DNA from: Clostridium sartagoforme AAU1
GTDB taxonomy: Bacteria; Bacillota; Clostridia; Clostridiales; Clostridiaceae
Length of the DNA stretch: 63,469 bases
Assembly: GCF_000401215.1 (NCBI RefSeq)
Contig: NZ_ASRV01000205.1
Coordinates: forward strand, 1-63,469
Reading direction: 5' to 3'
Made by a program: the position numbers and the translations under genes. Positions 58,185 to 63,469 of the stretch are shown here, piece after piece. Under the pieces are notes generated by a model, which was not told the DNA's origin, did no database searches, and worked only from the letters and a program-made list of their open reading frames with translations. Within the stretch, counting starts at the first letter, position 1; the number at the start of each line of letters is the position of its first letter.

Positions 58185-59738
58185 ATGTCTACAGTAAAAT
58201 CTTTACTTATTGGAGTTAGCGATTACTCTATGATGAATGAAAATAATTTACCATTTTGTATTAATGATATTTCTGCAATGTCTGAAGCTTTAACTAAAGG
58301 TTTAAAAGCTGAAGCCTCTAATATTATTGCATGTGGAGATAATGGAATTGTAACTAAATCTAATTTTCTGGATTCTTTGAAAAAAGCAATTTCTACTGTA
58401 AAACCAGAGGATACATTTATATTCTATTTTTCTGGTCATGGAGGGAATTCTGAAATTGGACATTTATTATTGTTGAGTGATGGTTATATAATGACTCAAG
58501 AAGTTATAGAATTATTTGAGTCAATCCCTGCTAAAAACAAGATAATTATATTTGATAGCTGTATGGCTGGTAATTTTGAAGTAGTTGAAACACCTATTTT
58601 TTCTCAAACTATGCTTTTAGATGACTTCGTTGGTAAGGGATATGCAGTAATTTCATCATGCAATGCGACACAGTATTCTTATGGACATCCAAATAAACCT
58701 GTTAGTTTATTTACTAGTTTTTTATGTGAAGCTTTAAAAGATAGGTATATTATACGCGAAGGAAAGAAATCGCTAAATGATATTCAAAAGCTTTTATTTC
58801 TTTATTTAAGCATATGGAATAAAAATAACCATAAAAGGATACAGAATCCTATTTATAGAGCCAACCTAGGTGGTACTATATATTTCTCAGTGGAAGATTA
58901 TACTTCATATAAAATAAAGAACTTTTATGAAGAAACTGAAAAATATACAATTTATTCTGTAAAACCATTACATAGTAGTATTGCTAAAAGATATTCCGCA
59001 AGAATAATTTTAAAAGAGCCACTTTCATTTGAGGAAATTGCTCAAATAAATCATGAGGTTGTTGAAAAATTAAAAATGGAAGAATTCTATAATAATTCAA
59101 AATCAGAGTTGTACTGGAAAGGAAAACCTGCAAATATAGTGTTTTGTTATTTTGGTCGTGATGAACAAGACATGATTAATAATAATTATATTTGTCATAC
59201 AACATGGGTGGATAATAGTCAAGATAAAGAATGGTGGTATAAATTATATAATAATTGTGAGGTAATCAAAAATATACACTTTAATGTGCACACTTATTAT
59301 GATACATTAAAGACTTTCAATGAAGAAAATATTGGAGAAAAGAATTTATTATATAAAAAAACTACAATGATAGTTAAAAATATAGTGACATTAGCTGAGA
59401 GTGCTATTAGCTTATACAACGAATTCATTAATAATAGTAAAACAGAAATAGAATTAATACAAGATATGGAAATCTTAATTCCACACATTGAAAAATGGTA
59501 TTTTTTTGAAACAGAATTAGAGCTACCACCTAAGGAGTTGAAAAAATGGTGTCAATGTTGTTCGAGTCTTGTATCAACGATTCACGATTTTACTTTTTTT
59601 TATAATCAAAGGTATATTGATGGAAGAACTAGTGAAAATAGAATTGCATGCATGAATATGACGATAAAGAGATATTATGATGATTTGGAAAAATTAAAAA
59701 TAGAAGAACAGACTCTAACATTACATGATAAAATTTAG
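58185..59738 (+). CDS. Caspase-family (C14) protease with long C-terminal domain
   Basis: 517 residues. The caspase-like domain occupies about residues 1-230, with the catalytic His85 in FYFSGHG and Cys126 in IFDSCMAG. The remaining 280 residues are unlike known domains and may be a sensor or substrate platform. ATG follows AAAGGAGATAA. The gene is 181 bases after the AAA+ gene and may act with it. Such proteases are known effectors in bacterial suicide defence; that role is inferred. Confidence 0.9.
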   Translation: MSTVKSLLIGVSDYSMMNENNLPFCINDISAMSEALTKGLKAEASNIIACGDNGIVTKSNFLDSLKKAISTVKPEDTFIFYFSGHGGNSEIGHLLLLSDGYIMTQEVIELFESIPAKNKIIIFDSCMAGNFEVVETPIFSQTMLLDDFVGKGYAVISSCNATQYSYGHPNKPVSLFTSFLCEALKDRYIIREGKKSLNDIQKLLFLYLSIWNKNNHKRIQNPIYRANLGGTIYFSVEDYTSYKIKNFYEETEKYTIYSVKPLHSSIAKRYSARIILKEPLSFEEIAQINHEVVEKLKMEEFYNNSKSELYWKGKPANIVFCYFGRDEQDMINNNYICHTTWVDNSQDKEWWYKLYNNCEVIKNIHFNVHTYYDTLKTFNEENIGEKNLLYKKTTMIVKNIVTLAESAISLYNEFINNSKTEIELIQDMEILIPHIEKWYFFETELELPPKELKKWCQCCSSLVSTIHDFTFFYNQRYIDGRTSENRIACMNMTIKRYYDDLEKLKIEEQTLTLHDKI

Positions 59739-59797
59739 TAATCACTCTAGATAGTTGTGAAATTTCCCAAGGGGTATTAATTTTTAAGGCAAAACTT

Positions 59798-59916
59798 ATG
59801 GAATTCGGATATTTAAATATAAAAAATTAAAATTGTGTAAAAATAATACAAGCATAAGTGATTTAAAGAAAGTATTTGATACTGTCAAAGTTCTTTTTAG
59901 AATTAGAGATATGTGA
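59798..59916 (+). pseudogene. Possible 39-residue peptide gene with an A-run indel
   Basis: ATG 59798 opens MEFGYLNIK and stops soon after the A6 run 59821-59826. One more A gives KLKLCKNNTSISDLKKVFDT through FRIRDM. No clear ribosome site. Weak. Confidence 0.25.
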
Positions 59917-59931
59917 ATTAAAATAATGGTA

Positions 59932-59986
59932 GAAATGGCCATAGCTAATCAGTTACATGCGTACTCATTAGCTATTCCTATTTTTT
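59932..59986 (+). terminator. Terminator after the caspase module
   Basis: Stem ATAGCTAAT / ATTAGCTAT with an inner GTTACATGCGTAC hairpin, followed by T6. It is nearly identical to the one at 62,474. Confidence 0.82.
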
Positions 59987-60170
59987 GATTAAAAAGATAT
60001 TAAATGCACAAATAATTTAAATAATTATTACGGATATTCGATAAAAGATTCAAAAAATGTCTTATTAAATACAAAAAAATCACATTAAATAGAATAAAAA
60101 TAAGTAAAAGTGCAAAGAATTATATTAACAAATGTGAAAAAATCACGTATAATCTAATTGAGGTGATATT

Positions 60171-61523
60171 ATGTTAGTAAGATTTAGTGTTGGTAATTTT
60201 TTATCATTTAAAGATATTCAAGAATTTTCAATGATTAAAGGTAAGGCCAAAAAGAAAGCTGAGAGAATTTTTGATAATGAAAAAATTAAGTTATTAAAGT
60301 TTGCTTCAGTATTTGGTGCAAATGCTTCAGGTAAATCAAATTTTGTAAAAGCAATTAATTATTCAAGAAATATAATTTTAAAGGGTGAAATAGATAATAT
60401 TAGTGCATCAGAATTTAAATTAGATAATGAAAGTAAAAATAAGCCATCATATTTTGAGTTTGAAATAGTGATAGATGATAGAGTATATAGCTATGGATTT
60501 GAAATTAGTATTCATAACAAAAAGTTTATTTCAGAATGGCTTATAGAGTTAGAGGCGAATAGAGAAGTAGTTATATTTAGTCGTGATATACCTAATGAAA
60601 AATCTAGTTCAGATCTTAAGATTAAAGATCAAGGCAGCAGGAATAGTTTTAATTTATACTTAAATGATTTAGAGTCTAACGATGAAGTTCTATTTTTAAA
60701 TGAGATGAATAGTAAATCAAAAAGTACTTTATATAAAAAAGAGGATGAATTAATTATTTTCAAAAAGATATATGAATGGTTTCTTAATAAGATTGATGTA
60801 AATTATCCAGAAAGGCCTATATCAAATTATTCATATTTTTTAGAGAACAACAATCAAATATGTAAAATTCTACAGTCCTTTGGAACGGGAATTACTAATT
60901 TTAAGGTAGAAGATACAAATATAGATGCAATAAAAGGTTTGCCAGGTGATTTAGTTAAAAAGATTATTACAGATTTGGAGAATATAAAGAACTCAGATAA
61001 TGAAGGGAAAAAAGAAGCTACTATAACGTTAAGAACTCGTAATGCTTATTATATGTTTAATCTTTTAGATGATAATGAAACTATTGATGTTACAACTATT
61101 AAATTTAATCATGGAAGTGATGTATTATTTGGATTTGAAGAGGAGTCTGATGGTACTAGAAGATTATTAGATTTAATAGAAATACTATATAATGCAGAAG
61201 ATAAAGTTTATATTATAGATGAATTAGATAGAAGTTTACATCCGCAATTAACATATAAATTTATTCAAGAGTTTTTAAAGTTAGCTAATAATAGAAATAC
61301 TCAACTTATAATAACAACACACGAAGCTAGATTATTAGACTTTGAGTTGTTGAGGCAAGATGAAATATGGATTTCTAACAAGGGGGACTTAGGTGATACT
61401 TCTTTATATTCTTTAGATGAATACAATATAAGATTTGATAAAAAAGTTGAAAAAGCCTATTTAGAGGGTAGATATGGTGGTGTGCCGATCTTTAGTAGTA
61501 TCTTTCCAATAGGGGAGGTATAA
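60171..61523 (+). CDS. RloA/AbiLi-like AAA family ATPase
   Basis: 450 residues of the ABC-like ATPase class found in abortive-infection systems. It begins MLVRFSVGNFLSFKD; Walker A GANASGKS (49-56); Walker B YIIDELDRSLHP; and a switch His (ITTHEARLL). ATG follows GAGGTGATA. The next gene begins 1 base after the stop and encodes RloB, so the pair is a RloA/RloB or AbiL-type system that probably arrests growth on infection. Confidence 0.88.
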   Translation: MLVRFSVGNFLSFKDIQEFSMIKGKAKKKAERIFDNEKIKLLKFASVFGANASGKSNFVKAINYSRNIILKGEIDNISASEFKLDNESKNKPSYFEFEIVIDDRVYSYGFEISIHNKKFISEWLIELEANREVVIFSRDIPNEKSSSDLKIKDQGSRNSFNLYLNDLESNDEVLFLNEMNSKSKSTLYKKEDELIIFKKIYEWFLNKIDVNYPERPISNYSYFLENNNQICKILQSFGTGITNFKVEDTNIDAIKGLPGDLVKKIITDLENIKNSDNEGKKEATITLRTRNAYYMFNLLDDNETIDVTTIKFNHGSDVLFGFEEESDGTRRLLDLIEILYNAEDKVYIIDELDRSLHPQLTYKFIQEFLKLANNRNTQLIITTHEARLLDFELLRQDEIWISNKGDLGDTSLYSLDEYNIRFDKKVEKAYLEGRYGGVPIFSSIFPIGEV

Positions 61524-61524
61524 T

Positions 61525-62454
61525 ATGAGAATACCCAAGAAGTATGGTGAGAGAACTTTACATTTTAAAAGTGAACAAATAGAAAAGCCTAAGTATATAT
61601 TTGTATATGAGGGACAAGAAACAGAAGCACAATATTTTCAAGGGATAATTGATAACAGAGGAATTCTAAATATAAATCCATTAATTGACTTACAACCAAT
61701 ATTACGAAGTCATTTAGAACTTACAAAAAGCCATCCAGTAAATATTTTAAGTTATTTAGAGAGATACTTAGAAAATTATTATTCTATTGATATGATTTCA
61801 AATAAAATTGTTGATTTTTGCATTGAGATACTAGATGTAAAAGACAATAGCATTTATACTTCAAAAATGTTAAATGAGGATATTATAAGGTACTTATGCT
61901 ATATCAGTGAAAAAGATACAAATGAAATAATTAATTTTACCAGTGAAACTTTAATAGGATTAGCAAAATATTTAGAGGATAAAATTCAACTAACTGATCA
62001 GATTGATTCAATTATTGAATATATAGAAGACCAAGAGATAGTTTATAATAAGGATATAGATAAAATATGTCTTATCATTGATAGAGATTGTGGAAATGTT
62101 AAACCAAATCAATATGATCTAATACTTGAAAAATGTAGAAATAAAGGTATCAACCTATATGTTACTAATCCTAATTTTGAATTTTGGCTTTACCTTCATA
62201 CTAGAGAAGTTCTGTTTGAGGATCATATTGACTTATTAGAAAACAGAAGAACTGGAAAGAAAAGATATCTTGAGCGTAGATTAAGCGATGCATTTGAAGG
62301 ATATAGAAAAGATTATATTAAATTTGATAGATTTTTACCTAAGTTAGATATAGCAATAGAGCAAGAAAAACAATTTTGTGAAGATTTAATTGGATTGAAA
62401 ACTGAACTTGGATCTAATGTTGGTATTTTAATTAGTCAATTAAAAAATAAATAA
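61525..62454 (+). CDS. RloB-family protein (AbiLii-like)
   Basis: 309 residues. N-terminal KYIFVYEGQETEAQYFQGI with the conserved Glu of RloB/OLD-TOPRIM-like proteins, a central insertion, then ICLIIDRDCGN and the family hallmark TNPNFEFWLYLH. It is the nuclease-like partner of the upstream ATPase. ATG follows GGGGAGGTA. The central helical insertion (about residues 70-165) seems longer than in typical RloB. Confidence 0.85.
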   Translation: MRIPKKYGERTLHFKSEQIEKPKYIFVYEGQETEAQYFQGIIDNRGILNINPLIDLQPILRSHLELTKSHPVNILSYLERYLENYYSIDMISNKIVDFCIEILDVKDNSIYTSKMLNEDIIRYLCYISEKDTNEIINFTSETLIGLAKYLEDKIQLTDQIDSIIEYIEDQEIVYNKDIDKICLIIDRDCGNVKPNQYDLILEKCRNKGINLYVTNPNFEFWLYLHTREVLFEDHIDLLENRRTGKKRYLERRLSDAFEGYRKDYIKFDRFLPKLDIAIEQEKQFCEDLIGLKTELGSNVGILISQLKNK

Positions 62455-62473
62455 CTATCAATGATAAAAATAG

Positions 62474-62520
62474 GAATAGCTAATCAGGTACATGCGTACT
62501 CATTAGCTATTACTATTTCT
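62474..62520 (+). terminator. Terminator after RloB
   Basis: Stem ATAGCTAAT / ATTAGCTAT with an inner GTACATGCGTAC palindrome, then TACTATTTCTTT. Nearly the same as at 59,932. Confidence 0.8.
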
Positions 62521-62522
62521 TT

Positions 62523-62650
62523 GATTATAATGGGATTTCCCACCCAAGCCCAGGGTAATCTATGAACTAGAACGTTAATATTAACTAAGTGGCACAAAGA
62601 TAAATGTGGACTAACAAAAGTTGTTCCACTTTTATCCTTGTGCAAGGTTA
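62523..62650 (-). ncRNA. Structured RNA element R2, copy 2 (minus strand)
   Basis: On the minus strand: hairpin GCACAAGGATAAAAGTGGA... paired with ...TCCACATTTATCTTTGTGC (62,592-62,643), then a spacer, ATTACCCTGGGCTTGGGTGG and AAATCCC. Compared with copy 1 the stem bases differ but pairing is kept, and the tail is nearly the same. Confidence 0.7.
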
Positions 62651-63124
62651 AAATAGCCTTAGCTCCTATCACTATATTTGTATCTAAATCATTGATTTTA
62701 ATTTTTAACTTTAGATGTTTTGTTAATTAGTCTATTTTTATGATTACAAAGGGAAGCTGCGCCTCTAACCCTGCTTAATGCTCCTTAAACTTAAAATTTC
62801 AATAAATAGAAAATATGGACTAGCTATAGCTATTCCATTTTTCTATTTATACTAGAGATAAAATTAAACTGAAAAAGGTAGCAATCTAAATCAAATGTTA
62901 TCTTTGAAACTAGTATTTATTTAGCTTTTAATATGTTTAATCTTATTAGTACTTAATCTTCTATAAAGTAATCACTAACTATTATTATTACTGTAGTTTT
63001 AGCAGTTAGATTTTTTTATATCTTTGATATTTAAAGTTCGTATATAATTATCTATAAACTTTGTAATCTAATATAATTTCATCTGATGATATATCTGTAG
63101 GGTTTATAACTTATAATTATTTGG
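62651..63124. other. Non-coding AT-rich stretch between R2 and R1
   Basis: No gene seen. It holds one GGACTAGCTATAGCTATTCC-type hairpin near 62,818-62,838 reading as a terminator on the minus strand. Confidence 0.5.
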
Positions 63125-63356
63125 GCCCCTTAACCTGTCACCCCAAAAAGTACAGGTCATTAGCTAGAGCTACTAGCAGTCTAAAGGTTTCTCAAAATCG
63201 AACCCTTTACGCAGCAAGTATCTCTAAGCATAAGACTAGTACTTTATTTGGGTACCCGACAGGGGGCAATGATCCTTTTAACTATTGATGTTTATTACTT
63301 TAACAAAGAAAGTCCTATACTGGTACACAAGGTACTGGCATAGGCCTTTCATTGTT
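63125..63356 (-). ncRNA. Structured RNA element R1, copy C (minus strand)
   Basis: 232 bases on the minus strand, starting AACAATGAAAG and ending GACAG-GTTAA-GGGGC. Relative to copies A and B, the closing stem GCACC:GGTGC is GCCCC:GGGGC and the first hairpin GCAC:GTGC is GTAC:GTAC, both compensated changes. GCTAG/CTAGC and TAAAGGGTT/AAACCTTTA hairpins are kept. It points away from the window end toward R2 copy 2. Confidence 0.8.
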
Positions 63357-63469
63357 ATATACATGTATACTCTAGATGAGCAAGCTTTAAAAGATAAGAA
63401 GCTAAGTACTATTTAAATTACAATAGTACTAATACTGAAAAAGCTTTACAAAACCATTATTAATAATTA

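Larger units (their letters stand above)
32530..63469. mobile_element. Integrated prophage-like element carrying defence cargo, right end not in window
   Basis: It begins inside the FAD/NAD gene with a large serine recombinase and has a lysogeny-type control region, phage replication genes and then accessory modules. No capsid, tail, lysis, relaxase or type IV secretion gene is seen in the 31 kb present. The missing 3' end of the host gene is not found before 63,469, so the element continues. It may be a prophage, a satellite or an integrative element that has gained cargo. Confidence 0.85.

Noticed and set aside
62484-62672. A 62-codon minus-strand frame near the end of the element
   Set aside because: It lies wholly in the R2 copy 2 hairpin and tail and has no ribosome site.

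Overview
The window is AT-rich DNA from a spore-forming, low-GC Firmicute, most likely a Clostridium of the C. perfringens type (cluster I). The evidence is the complete spoIIIAA-AH operon, spoIVB, spo0A, spoIIM and ytfJ, together with the run efp / spoIIIA / nusB-folD-xseA-xseB-ispA-dxs-tlyA-nadK-argR-recN-spoIVB-spo0A that is typical of clostridia. I worked by reading only; no homology or RNA search was run.

Bases 1-32,530 are core chromosome. From the left come the tail of a probable type IV pilus gene set, efp, a small zinc-ribbon protein, the SpoIIIA channel operon, an Asp23 protein, a folate/isoprenoid/DNA-repair operon, spoIVB and spo0A, a MITE-like inverted repeat, ADP-ribose pyrophosphatase, spoIIM, a Xer-like recombinase, deoB, pyrimidine-nucleoside phosphorylase, two D,D-carboxypeptidases, scpA/scpB, ytfJ and a DUF2953 gene. 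The core ends inside a FAD/NAD-binding iron-sulfur gene cut within its cluster-binding motif.

From about 32,530 to the end of the window, and probably beyond it, lies an integrated mobile element. Its left end carries a large serine recombinase, an ImmA/IrrE protease, a repressor and a Cro-like regulator, then a phage-type replication block (YqaJ nuclease, RecT, DnaD-like initiator, DnaC-like loader, antirepressor). From 42 kb onward it becomes a cargo region of probable anti-phage modules: a PcrA-like helicase with a repeated coiled-coil tail, a TPR-containing gene group, a two-gene system of unknown type, a DUF6414/AAA+/caspase group and a RloA/RloB (AbiL-like) pair. No second element end, capsid or conjugation genes are visible.

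The most unusual signal is non-coding. A ~230-nt structured element (R1) occurs three times in full (42,098 +; 50,985 +; 63,125 -) with compensatory base changes in its stems, and twice in partial form (45,334; 46,021). The + copies lie just upstream of cargo genes. A second element (R2), a long hairpin plus a conserved tail, occurs at 55,595 (+) and 62,523 (-). Another repeated hairpin RNA precedes the DnaD gene, and two nearly identical terminators bracket RloA/RloB. The cargo therefore looks like modules joined by repeated structured RNAs.

Quality warning: the first 24 kb read cleanly, but from 24.1 kb on at least a dozen genes, including core genes such as scpA, are split by single-base indels, mostly in homopolymer runs. 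Many breaks may be sequencing errors. Such genes are given as one entry with the suspected site.
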